A stretch of 64,000 bases of DNA. Origin: AG-12 sp035531535 (lineage in GTDB: Bacteria; Chloroflexota; Dormibacteria; Aeolococcales; Bog-877). How positions within the stretch are numbered: the stretch's first letter is position 1; each line of letters begins with the position of its first letter. A program made the translations under genes and the position numbers. The notes under the pieces were generated by a model. The model worked only from the letters and a program-made list of their open reading frames with translations, searched no databases and had not been told where the DNA came from. The stretch lies in the NCBI GenBank assembly GCA_035531535.1, contig DATKSV010000027.1, positions 14,124-78,123 on the forward strand, read 5' to 3'. Positions 1-7,679 of the stretch are shown piece by piece.

Positions 1-2
1 AG

Positions 3-425
3 GCCCGCTCGCTGCGCCAGCCGCTCCAGGATGCCTTCGCCCATGGCGTGGCCTGCATGGCAACCTGTGCGGGCACCATCCTGGCTGCCCGCGAGATCCG
101 AGACGGCCTGCCCCAACAGTTCACCTTGGGGCTGTTCGACATCGTGGTCCGGCGCAACGCCTTTGGCCGCCAGCAGGAGTCGGGAGAGGTCTGGCTGGAG
201 GTGCCCGCCATCGGCCCCCAGCCGATCTTGGTCGCCTTCATCCGCGCACCGTCTATCGAGGAGGTGGGGCCGAAGGTCGAGGTCCTGGCCCGACACCATG
301 GTCAGCCCGCGGCTATCAGGCAGGGACGGAACATCGCCCTCACCTTCCACCCTGAGATCACCGGAGACCCCAGACTCCACCAGCTCTTCCTCGCCGGGCT
401 GCGAGCCCCAACATCCGCCCACTGA
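3..425 (+). CDS. pdxT: PdxT, glutaminase subunit of PLP synthase (5' partial)
   Basis: This is the C-terminal part of the class I glutaminase that feeds ammonia to PdxS for pyridoxal 5'-phosphate synthesis in the cytoplasm. The frame is open from the window edge and ends in TGA at 423-425. Visible are the nucleophile region ATCAGTILAA (family form GTCAG, with the catalytic Cys), a run AFGRQQESGE typical of the family, and LTFHPEITGD near the end, which supplies the His and Glu of the catalytic triad. The N-terminal third lies outside the window, so pdxS is expected just upstream but is not seen. Identification rests on the motifs and their spacing. Confidence 0.9.
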   Translation, partial: ARSLRQPLQDAFAHGVACMATCAGTILAAREIRDGLPQQFTLGLFDIVVRRNAFGRQQESGEVWLEVPAIGPQPILVAFIRAPSIEEVGPKVEVLARHHGQPAAIRQGRNIALTFHPEITGDPRLHQLFLAGLRAPTSAH

Positions 426-484
426 CGGCCGGCGGACCAGCCGCCTGATCCCCATTGCGGGCCGGGCGGCGCTCGGGGGCCGCC

Positions 485-504
485 GCCGTGACTGACGTCA
501 CGGC
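485..504. terminator. Perfect 8-bp hairpin after pdxT
   Basis: GCCGTGAC, a four-base loop TGAC and GTCACGGC form a perfect inverted repeat about 60 bp after the pdxT stop and 24 bp before the next start. There is no T-run behind it. It could be a terminator of the U-less kind or a protein-binding palindrome for the downstream gene. Confidence 0.4.
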
Positions 505-527
505 CGTCCGCGATGCAGACTTAGGCC

Positions 528-1577
528 ATGCAGGTGCGCTCGGCCAGCTACCGCGACCTCGGCCAGGTTGACGACCTCTACCGGACCACCATGGAGGTGG
601 AGGAGGAACTCACCCAGCGGCTGGCCGCAGCCGGCCCCCACAGCCCCGTCCCAGGGGCCGGGCTGGCGCGGGCGTGGTCGATCCTGACCAAGAGCCTCTC
701 CGCCCTGATGCCTCTGGCGGATGTCGGCGACCAGCTCTTCGTCGCCGAACATCACGGTCGAATCATCGGCTTCGTGCAGGCGGAGCCAGCGCCCGGGGGC
801 CGGGCCTGGCAGGTGATCAACCTCTGCCTGGATCCCAGCGCCGAGGGCCACTTCGCGGGCGTACCGTTGCTGCAGTACCTGTTCAACGAGGGGCTAGCGC
901 GGGGCGTGAGTCGGTTTCTGGTGCGAATCCCTGAGGGGCACGCGCTGGCCAGCCTGCTGCGGGAACAGGGATTCCAGCCCTATGCCAGCGAACAGATCAG
1001 CTTCCGAGAGCTTCCCCAACCTCCCCACCCGCCACCCGAGCCCTGGGTGCCGGCCCGGCGGGAGGACCTCCTCGGGGTCTACCTGCTCTATCTGCGCACC
1101 GCCCCGCATGCCGTGGCGGCAGTGGAAGCGCCGTCCCTAAAGCAGTGGCGCGCCACGTTCCAGCTCGGCTGGTTGAGCCGACTGGACGCCCGCAGCGGTG
1201 ACTCCAGACACTACGTGATCGAGCGCGAGGGACAGGTGGTGGCCTGGGCTGGCGTGCGATCGGCAGCCCGGGCCCGGCCCACCCAGATCAGCATGATGCT
1301 CGACCCGCAGCACAAGGACATGGCCGTGGAGGCGGTCCATGGCCTGCTGGGAAGATTGCCCCAGGGGGCCACCATTTGTCTGCTTCGGCACTACGACGGC
1401 GAGTTGGCCAGGGCGGTTGCGGCCCGCGGCTTCGAAGCGGTCGCCACCCAGCTCCTGATGGCCAGGGATCTGCCCATGAAGCTGCGCGCCAAGCCGGCCC
1501 TCAAGCCGGCGCAGCGGGTGATCGCTGGGGCCATTCCGGTGATTCAGGCCCGGTCGCTTGGCGACGGCGGCCCCTGA
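528..1577 (+). CDS. Tandem GNAT-fold protein
   Basis: A 349-residue protein that looks like two GNAT N-acetyltransferase halves. The first half (about residues 1-165) has the beta-alpha pattern of GNAT, with LFVAEHHGRIIGFVQAEP as the central strand pair. The second half (about 175-330) repeats this with HYVIEREGQVVAWAGVRS. The usual acetyl-CoA loop (Q/R-x-x-G-x-G/A) is not clear in either half, so activity is uncertain. The start ATG has no Shine-Dalgarno, but CAGACT sits 6 bases upstream, which would suit a leaderless transcript. The substrate is unknown. Confidence 0.6.
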   Translation: MQVRSASYRDLGQVDDLYRTTMEVEEELTQRLAAAGPHSPVPGAGLARAWSILTKSLSALMPLADVGDQLFVAEHHGRIIGFVQAEPAPGGRAWQVINLCLDPSAEGHFAGVPLLQYLFNEGLARGVSRFLVRIPEGHALASLLREQGFQPYASEQISFRELPQPPHPPPEPWVPARREDLLGVYLLYLRTAPHAVAAVEAPSLKQWRATFQLGWLSRLDARSGDSRHYVIEREGQVVAWAGVRSAARARPTQISMMLDPQHKDMAVEAVHGLLGRLPQGATICLLRHYDGELARAVAARGFEAVATQLLMARDLPMKLRAKPALKPAQRVIAGAIPVIQARSLGDGGP

Positions 1578-1637
1578 ACCGATCCGCCCACCGCAGAGGT
1601 TGCCGTGCGCTATATTCAGCGTGTGACAGGAGGTCGG

Positions 1638-1759
1638 TTGACGGGCGCTCGCCTTTCGATCCAGGCCGTCCTGCGACGGGAGGCATGACAGCCAGAGTCG
1701 GCCGGCCCGCTCGGGCCTGGGTTACGTCCTCCATAGCCGCTAAGGAGGCATGCGCCTGA
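1638..1759 (+). other. Two tiny overlapping ORFs in the leader of the R3H ATPase gene
   Basis: A TTG at 1638 follows AGGAGG (1628-1633) by four bases and opens a 16-codon frame ending in TGA at 1686-1688. An ATG at 1685 overlaps that stop as ATGA and opens a 24-codon frame ending at 1757-1759, just past the ATG of the next gene. A TATATT at 1611-1616 could be the -10 of this leader. They may be translationally coupled leader peptides or chance frames; neither product is recognisable. Confidence 0.2.
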
Positions 1760-3366
1760 CCGCTTCTCCGCTTCCATTCGGTCCCTCGTTCGAAGAGGAG
1801 TTGGAACTTCTGGTCGGCACTCTGCCCGCGCCCCTGCGGGACGCTGTCCACGCCCTGCCCGAGGACGCGGGCGATCTGATCGAAATCGTGCTCGACTTGG
1901 GACGCGAGCCCGAGGCACGCTTTGAAGGCCGAGAGATTCTCCTGGGGCACACCTCGGTGACGATGGACGACATCGCCGGAGTAGCGGCTCGGGTCGGGGC
2001 CTTCGGTGGAGACAACCGGGCCGGGATCGCCCGCACCCTCCATCGGATCTCCGCCATCCGCAACCGCTCCGGCGAGATTATCGGCCTCACCTGCCGGGTG
2101 GGGAGGGCGGTCACCGGTCGGGTGGAGATCATCCGCGACATCGTGGTCAGCGGCCAGAGCCTGCTGCTGCTGGGCAAGCCGGGCGTGGGCAAGACCACCA
2201 TGCTGCGAGAGGTGGCGCGCATCCTGGCGGACGAGAGTCGCAAGCGCGTGATGATCGTCGACACCAGCAACGAGATCGCCGGTGACGGCGACATCCCTCA
2301 TCCCGGAATCGGAAGGGCTCGCCGCATGCAGGTTGCCCGGCCCGAGCTTCAACACGGGGTGATGATCGAGGCGGTGGAGAACCACATGCCCGAGGTCATC
2401 GTCATCGACGAGATCGGCACCGAGCTGGAGGCGGCGGCGGCGCGCACCATCGCCGAAAGGGGCGTCCAACTGGTCGCCACCGCCCATGGCAATACTCTCG
2501 ACAACCTGCTGGTCAACCCCACGCTGAACGATCTGCTGGGAGGGATCCAGACCGTCACCCTCTCCGATGAGGAGGCCCGTCGGAGGGGCACCCAGAAGTC
2601 AGTGTTGGAGCGCAAGGCTCCCCCCACCTTTGACGCCCTGGTGGAGATCGTCGACCGCCACCGGGTGACGGTGCACATGCCCCTGGCAGACGTGGTCGAC
2701 GACGCCCTCCGGGGACGCCCGCACCCAGCCCAGCTGCGCGAGATGAGCGGCGGCAAGGGCCTCACCACCAGGCTGGTCGAGCCGACTCCGTTCGACGATC
2801 GCGGCTCCCGAGAGCTGTTCGGGCTGGAGCCTCCGGCGGGCAAGGGACGCCGCCCCACGTCACTGGCCGAGTTGGTCAACGGCCACAGCAGCGCGGGCAC
2901 CGTGTCGGACACGTCCGTCTTTCCCTATGGGGTGTCCCGCGTCTACCTGGAGCAAGCGGTCAGGGAGCTCAAGCTGCCGGTCCGCATCCAGCATCACGTC
3001 GATGACGCTGACATGGTCCTGACCCTGAAGAACTACTACCGGCGCCAGGATTCGCCGCTGCGGGCGGCGGAGGCGGAGGGCATTCCGATCTCGGTTCTGC
3101 GCAGCAACACGGTGGCTCAGATCCGGGCCTTTTTGAGCCAGCTCTACAACCTCGAGCAGGTCGACCCCACCGACGCCGCGCTCCGCGAGGCGAGGGACGG
3201 GATCGAGCGGGCCCGCGGCGGCACCGCGGTCGAGCTCTCGCCGCAGAACGCCTATGTGCGACGCCTCCAGCATCAGCTGGTGGAGGAGCATGACCTGATC
3301 GCCCGCAGCACCGGCAAGGAGCCTCGGCGGCGGCTGCGGATCTACCCGGGCAGCCAGGCGTCCTGA
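1750..3366 (+). CDS. SpoIIIAA-like AAA ATPase with C-terminal R3H domain
   Basis: A 538-residue P-loop ATPase related to SpoIIIAA and plastid Ycf45, with a C-terminal single-strand nucleic-acid-binding R3H domain. Walker A is GKPGVGKT (residues 142-149) and Walker B is VIVIDEIG (206-213), followed by LVATAHGNTL. A low-complexity linker (about 340-390) separates the ATPase from a second conserved block (about 395-470) and the R3H segment LSPQNAYVRRLQHQL onwards. Family members are annotated as R3H nucleic-acid-binding proteins; the biological role is poorly known. AAGGAGG ends only one base before the ATG, so initiation at this codon may depend on coupling to the leader ORF. The gene lies 61 bp before tmk and is probably cotranscribed with it. 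Confidence 0.85.
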   Translation: MRLTASPLPFGPSFEEELELLVGTLPAPLRDAVHALPEDAGDLIEIVLDLGREPEARFEGREILLGHTSVTMDDIAGVAARVGAFGGDNRAGIARTLHRISAIRNRSGEIIGLTCRVGRAVTGRVEIIRDIVVSGQSLLLLGKPGVGKTTMLREVARILADESRKRVMIVDTSNEIAGDGDIPHPGIGRARRMQVARPELQHGVMIEAVENHMPEVIVIDEIGTELEAAAARTIAERGVQLVATAHGNTLDNLLVNPTLNDLLGGIQTVTLSDEEARRRGTQKSVLERKAPPTFDALVEIVDRHRVTVHMPLADVVDDALRGRPHPAQLREMSGGKGLTTRLVEPTPFDDRGSRELFGLEPPAGKGRRPTSLAELVNGHSSAGTVSDTSVFPYGVSRVYLEQAVRELKLPVRIQHHVDDADMVLTLKNYYRRQDSPLRAAEAEGIPISVLRSNTVAQIRAFLSQLYNLEQVDPTDAALREARDGIERARGGTAVELSPQNAYVRRLQHQLVEEHDLIARSTGKEPRRRLRIYPGSQAS

Positions 3367-3427
3367 GCACTGCGGCTCCGCGGCAGCCCGTGCCAGGATC
3401 ACCGCTCACCGATTTGGAGGCGGCCAT

Positions 3428-4075
3428 GTGACGGATTCTGACAGCGGCTTCTTCATCACAGTGGAGGGCCTTGACGGCTCGGGCAAGACCACCCAGGCCG
3501 GCCTGCTGGCCGAGGCCCTCAGCAAGGAGGGTCACGTGGTGAAGGTGGTCCGCGACCCTGGCACCACGGTCCTAGGTGAGCGGTTGCGGGAGTTGCTCTT
3601 GGAGCCAACCAGCGGCTGGGTGCTGGAGGGATGGGCGGAGGCCGCCCTCTTCCTGGCAGCCAGGGTCCAGCTGGCTCACGAGGTGATCTATCCAGCCCTG
3701 GCCCGCGGTGAACTGGTGGTCTCAGACCGCTACCTGGACTCCAACCTGGTCTACCAGGGGGCCCGGGGGGTGCCCTGGGAGGGAATCATGGCTATGCACC
3801 GGGTCTGTCAGGTGGAACGCCTCCCCGACCTCACCCTGATCTTGGACATGCCGGTGTCCACGGCCAGGGGTAGGCGTGCCAGCGATTCGCCGCCCGACCG
3901 GTTGGAATCCGAGTCCAACCAGTACCATGAACGGGTCCGGGCCGGATATCAAGCGGTGGCTCGAACCTTCCCAGCCCGCGCGGTCCTGCTTCAGGCCGAT
4001 CAGCGCCCGGGAGACCTAGCGATGGAATGTCAGCGAGTGGCCCGGGAGCGCCTCGCCGCAAGGAGATCGGATTGA
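3428..4075 (+). CDS. tmk: Thymidylate kinase
   Basis: This kinase phosphorylates dTMP to dTDP with ATP, a step in dTTP synthesis. The 215-residue product has the P-loop GLDGSGKT near residues 14-21, the DRYLDSNLVYQGARG segment that matches the family DRY motif, and a lid-like region GRRASDSPPDRLE. Length is normal. The start is GTG at 3428, seven bases after GGAGG. An ATG at 3426 is followed directly by TGA, so the GTG reading is required. The stop overlaps the TTG start of darA, a pairing also known in Firmicutes (tmk-darA). Confidence 0.93.
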   Translation: MTDSDSGFFITVEGLDGSGKTTQAGLLAEALSKEGHVVKVVRDPGTTVLGERLRELLLEPTSGWVLEGWAEAALFLAARVQLAHEVIYPALARGELVVSDRYLDSNLVYQGARGVPWEGIMAMHRVCQVERLPDLTLILDMPVSTARGRRASDSPPDRLESESNQYHERVRAGYQAVARTFPARAVLLQADQRPGDLAMECQRVARERLAARRSD

Positions 4076-4395
4076 AATTGGTGCTGGCGATCGTCCACGA
4101 GCAGGACGCGGCACGGGGCATCGAAGCCCTGGGAGCCCAGGGCTTCGGAGTGACCCGGCTCGCCAGTGAGGGCGGCTTTCTGGAGCGGCGCAACTCGCTG
4201 CTACTTTTGGCGCTCGATGACAGCCTGGTGGACGACGCGATCGGGGTGCTGCGCGCGGTCTGCCGCCCCCGCCACGAGCAGCTATCCGCCAACCGCGGCA
4301 AGACATCGGGGCCCGAAGCGGACGCCGAGGTGGAGGTGGAAATCGGTAGGGCCACGGTCTTCGTGCTGGAACTGGGCAGGGTGGAGCGCATCTAG
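4072..4395 (+). CDS. darA: Cyclic-di-AMP receptor, DarA/PstA family
   Basis: A 107-residue PII-like protein. The family binds c-di-AMP as a trimer and relays the signal to unknown partners. The product begins MKLVLAIVHEQDA and carries the conserved GFGVTRLASEGGFLERRN segment, where the family binds the nucleotide. A TTG at 4072 is chosen because AAGGAGA ends six bases upstream, it overlaps the tmk stop (TTGA), and the protein then starts at the first conserved strand; the frame upstream of it lies inside tmk. In Firmicutes holB often follows this pair; here a decayed insertion sequence follows instead. Confidence 0.85.
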   Translation: MKLVLAIVHEQDAARGIEALGAQGFGVTRLASEGGFLERRNSLLLLALDDSLVDDAIGVLRAVCRPRHEQLSANRGKTSGPEADAEVEVEIGRATVFVLELGRVERI

Positions 4396-4947
4396 GGCCG
4401 GTTGCGAAAGGACCTGGGCGATTTAGCAGCGGCTATTCGAGCCGGGCAGGGCCCCGCTGCCAACTTCCTCCTGACCCAGGCTGACTTTCGCGGCCGCTGT
4501 CGGCCCCATAAGGACCATGCTCTCGACCGGCCAGGGGCGTGGACCGCACCGCCATCCGCGCCAGATTCTTGGCGGCGTTGATACCGCGGTCGTGCTCGAT
4601 CCCCCCCTCCGGGCAGCGCCACCGCGGCAAGCCGTTGCTCGGGTGGTGGATGGGCTGTTTGCGGCTGATCGCGCCCCCGGGTGGCGCTGGGCTAGGGCGA
4701 CCCCAGGCTTGGCAGCGGTGAAGTGGCCTGCGCGGGTCCATCTGCGCCCAGGCGGTTGGGAGCACCTGGCCAGCTGGCTGCGGAGCCCGGTCAATGGAAA
4801 CAGATGAACTCGGTTGGCTAGGCAACTGGGGCCGGACCCCTGGCTCCGCCTCGGCGCCAGGCAAGTGGTTCGTAAGCTGTTCACCGATGGCATGCCATAG
4901 GCGTACAAACGGATGATTGTAGTGGTGGGCTAGGGAGGTGAAGATCA
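4396..4947. other. Gene-free stretch with IS debris
   Basis: About 550 bases between darA and the tnpA relic. No intact gene is seen on either strand. The only recognisable content is a minus-strand scrap resembling the C-terminal zinc-finger/RuvC-III end of TnpB (about 4525-4670). GGGAGGTG near 4933-4940 serves the tnpA start. Confidence 0.5.
4525..4670 (-). pseudogene. TnpB C-terminal remnant
   Basis: Read on the minus strand, this stretch gives RWRCPEGGIEHDRGINAAKN, close to the family pattern in which a CPxCG zinc knuckle is followed by HDRDxNAAxN (RuvC-III). The second Cys is replaced by Gly and the DRD Asp by Gly, and the frame around it has no further TnpB similarity. It is therefore a decayed fragment of a second TnpB, oriented opposite to the adjacent IS607 relic. 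The call rests on one short motif. Confidence 0.45.
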
Positions 4948-5301
4948 GTGACTGGGCACGCCAGCAGCACATTCACCCCCCGCACCGCCCAGAGGTGGTT
5001 CGAGGCCGGCACCCTGCCGGTCTCAGCTCGCCGTCTGCCTTCCGGCACCATCTTTGTGGAGGAGACGTCCCCGCCAGCCGGCAAGGTGGCGCTGTACGCC
5101 CGGGTTGCGTCGCATGACCAGCGCTCTGACCTGGAGCGGCAGTTGGGCCGGCTGGTCGAATGGGCTGCCGGCCACGACCTGGTCCGGGACATGACCGAGG
5201 TGCTCACCAGCCTTGGCGCCCGGCTGTACGGGCGGCGTTCCGCCCACACCAGAGCCCACCGGGCGCTGCGCTGTGCGGAGCAGCCGGTGGAGGCCAGATG
5301 A
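4948..5301 (+). pseudogene. tnpA: IS607-type TnpA, internally deleted and catalytically dead
   Basis: The 117-codon frame starts with a MerR-like helix-turn-helix segment (RTAQRWFEAGTLPV), then ALYARVASHDQRSDLERQ, the recombinase N-terminal strand. In this family the residue after ARV is the nucleophilic serine; here it is Ala (residue 54). After EWAAGHDLV the sequence jumps to the far C-terminal segment RDMTEVLTSLGARLYGRR, so roughly 65-70 residues of the catalytic core are missing in frame. The start is GTG with GGGAGGTG upstream. The element can no longer move on its own. Confidence 0.8.
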
Positions 5302-6606
5302 TGGCCGCGGTCCGCCAGGCGTTGCGCTTCGCCCTTGATCCCAACAGCCAGCAGCGCCGCTGCCTGGCCCGCCACGCCGGAGCAGCGCGCTTCGCCTATA
5401 AACTGGGGGCTGGAGCGGGAGAAGGCCGCCCTCGACGCCCTCCAGGCGGGTGACAGCACTGTCCCTATGCCCACCGCGATGGGACAGCACAAGGAGTGGA
5501 AAAGCTGGAGTTCCCTGGTGGAAAGAGGTTTCTAAGTGCGTCGCGCAGGAGGCCTTCCGGGACCTGGAGCGGGGGATGCGGGCGCTCTGGGAGAGCCGGG
5601 CCGGGAAGCGGCCCGGACCCAAGGTCCACTTCCCGCGATTCAAGAAGAAGGGCCGATGCCGGGACAGCTTCCGGCTCACCGGATCCATCCACCTCCACCC
5701 CTCCTGCGTGACCCTGCCCAGGATCGGCACGGTCCGCACCCTGGAGGACGCCAGCAAGTGGGTGGAGCGGATGGCCCAGGGCTGTGTCCGGGTCACCTCC
5801 GCCACCGTCAGCCGGGAGGCTGACCGTTGGTTCGTATCCCTGGCCGTCGAGGTGGAGCGGGCCATCCCCGCTCACCCAGCCGCCGGGGACACCCTCGGGG
5901 TGGACCTTGGCGTACTCTCTCTGGCCACCCTCTCGGACAAGACTGTGATCCCCCAGGGCCAAAGGCGCTGCGCCGGGGTCTGCGCCAGCTCCGCCGCCTC
6001 TCTCGGTCCCACTCCCGCAAGACCCGCGGCTCGCGCAATCGGGCCAGGGCCGCTCGCCGGCTGGCCCGCCACCACGCCAAGGTCGCCCACCTCCGCCGTG
6101 ACCATCTCCACAAGCTGACCACCCGCCTGGCCAAGACCCACGGCCGGATCGTGGTGGGAGACCTGAATGTCAAGGGCATGCTGGGCAACCACAAGCTGGC
6201 CCGAGCGCTCTCCGACTCCGGGTTCGGGGGGTTCCGCCGCCAGCTCAGCTACAGGTGCCAGTGGTACGGCTCCGAGCTGGTGGTCGCAGACCGCTTCTTC
6301 CCCAGCTCTAAGAGATGCTCTGGGTGCGGGACGGTCAAGGCGGAGCTGTCGCTCTCGGAGAGGACCTACCGCTGCCAGAGCTGTGGCCTGGTCCTGGACC
6401 GAGACCTCAACGCCGCGATCAACCTCGCCGGGTGGGCCCACCCGGCCGTCACCGCCAGTGCGGCGGAGACGTTAACTGCCTGGGGAGCCGACCGTAAGAC
6501 CGGGCCTCACCCGGCAGGTGGCCGTGAAGCAGGAACCGGGATCGCCCCGGAGCCCACCGGCTCGATCGGTGGTCCTCAGACCCGTGGCGCAGTTGTCAGA
6601 GTTTGA
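5298..6606 (+). pseudogene. tnpB: TnpB (IS200/IS605-IS607 RNA-guided nuclease ancestor), frameshifted
   Basis: Homology runs through three frames. It begins MMAAVRQALRFALDPNSQQ and shifts near 5396-5402, where one extra A turns an expected YNWGL into YKLGA. It shifts again near 5495-5515 before KEVSKCVAQEAFRDLERG and a third time near 5955 before ALRRGLRQLRRLSRSHSRK. RuvC-I Asp is kept (LGVDLGVLSLATL) and RuvC-III Asp is kept (DRDLNAAINL). The RuvC-II Glu, normally in VVEDLNVKG, is Gly (IVVGDLNVKGML). Zinc-knuckle cysteines CSGCG and CQSCG are intact. The gene overlaps the tnpA stop by ATGA. Confidence 0.85.
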
Positions 6607-6633
6607 GGACCGGTCCCAGACGCGCCTTATACT
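6603..6633 (+). promoter_or_regulatory. Candidate promoter of the moxR operon
   Basis: TTGAGG (6603-6608) and TATACT (6628-6633) are 19 bases apart and lie 53 bases before the moxR start. The -35 sits on the last codons of the tnpB relic, so the IS tail may have shaped this promoter. Confidence 0.4.
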
Positions 6634-6686
6634 GCCGCTGGATCCTGGCTGGTTAGTCGGGATTCGGTTAGCGAAGGGAGTATCCG

Positions 6687-7646
6687 GTGGGAGTTGCCGC
6701 CACCGACACGGTGCGCCGACTGGCCGACGCGGTCAGCACAGTGATTGTTGGGAATCGCCGCCAGATCGACCTGTGCACCATCGCCTGGTTGGTGGGTGGC
6801 CATGTGCTCATCGAGGATGTCCCGGGGGTCGGCAAGACCATGCTGGCCAAGGCTCTCGCCAGGGCCACCGGCTGCCACTTCGACCGGGTCCAATTCACCC
6901 CCGACCTGCTGCCCGGTGACATCACTGGGGCCAACATCTATCACCCAACCCAGGGTGTCTTCGAGTTCCGACAGGGCCCGGTCTTCACTCAGATCCTGCT
7001 CGCTGACGAGATCAATCGGGCGACTCCCAAGACCCAGTCGGCATTGCTGGAGGCGATGGAGGAACGCCAGGTGACGGTCGACGGCACAACCCATCCGCTC
7101 CCGGATCCGTTTGTGGTGCTGGCGACCCAGAACCCGATCGAATACCAGGGCACCTTCGCTCTCCCCGAGGCCCAGGTAGACCGCTTCCTGATGCGAGTGT
7201 CCTTGGGCTATGCGGATCTCGCCGGCGAGCTCGAGATCCTCGACCGATTCGGGGTCTCCTCTCCCCTCGACGAACTGCTGCCGGTCACCCGTCCAGAGGA
7301 CTTCCCGGACCTCCGCCAGGCGGTCGCCGCCGTGCACGTCGATCCCGAACTGAAGGAGTATCTGGTGCGGATCGTGCAACGCACCCGCAGCCATCCCGAC
7401 CTCGCCTTGGGAGCGAGCGCAAGGGCCAGCCTCGGCCTGCTGCGAGCCAGCCAGGCCCGGGCTCTGATGGAAAACCGCCAGTACGTGACCCCGGGGGACA
7501 TCAAGGAGCTCGCCTCGCCGGTGCTCCTACACCGCTTGGTCCTGCGTGCCAATGCGGAACTCCGCGGCGCCACTGGAGAGGCCATCTTGGAAGAAGTTCT
7601 TGATACCGAGGCAGTGCCGGTGGGCGGCCGCCGGGCGGCCGGCTGA
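6687..7646 (+). CDS. MoxR-family AAA+ ATPase
   Basis: A 319-residue MoxR ATPase, a chaperone-like family that helps mature or assemble partner proteins. Walker A is EDVPGVGKT and Walker B is ILLADEINRATP. Sensor-1 is LATQNPIEYQGTF, and the C-terminal lid domain follows. The start is GTG with GGGAG seven bases upstream. It is followed 33 bp later by a DUF58 gene and then a transglutaminase gene, the usual MoxR-DUF58-TGc arrangement in which the ATPase is thought to act on the membrane partners. Confidence 0.9.
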   Translation: MGVAATDTVRRLADAVSTVIVGNRRQIDLCTIAWLVGGHVLIEDVPGVGKTMLAKALARATGCHFDRVQFTPDLLPGDITGANIYHPTQGVFEFRQGPVFTQILLADEINRATPKTQSALLEAMEERQVTVDGTTHPLPDPFVVLATQNPIEYQGTFALPEAQVDRFLMRVSLGYADLAGELEILDRFGVSSPLDELLPVTRPEDFPDLRQAVAAVHVDPELKEYLVRIVQRTRSHPDLALGASARASLGLLRASQARALMENRQYVTPGDIKELASPVLLHRLVLRANAELRGATGEAILEEVLDTEAVPVGGRRAAG

Positions 7647-7679
7647 GCCGGGCGCGCTCGAGTCGGGGCAGAGACGAAG

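Larger units (their letters stand above)
4948..6606 (+). mobile_element. Decayed IS607-family element (tnpA-tnpB relic)
   Basis: The pair tnpA (serine recombinase with MerR-like helix-turn-helix) followed by tnpB with an ATGA overlap is the standard IS607 layout. Both genes are broken. IS607 elements leave no target duplication and have no clear inverted repeats, so the outer limits cannot be set from the sequence; the coordinates given are those of the coding relics. Confidence 0.75.

Noticed and set aside
5160..5535. Separate small genes in the tnpB region
   Set aside because: Their products are consecutive pieces of one TnpB in different frames, so they are parts of a pseudogene.
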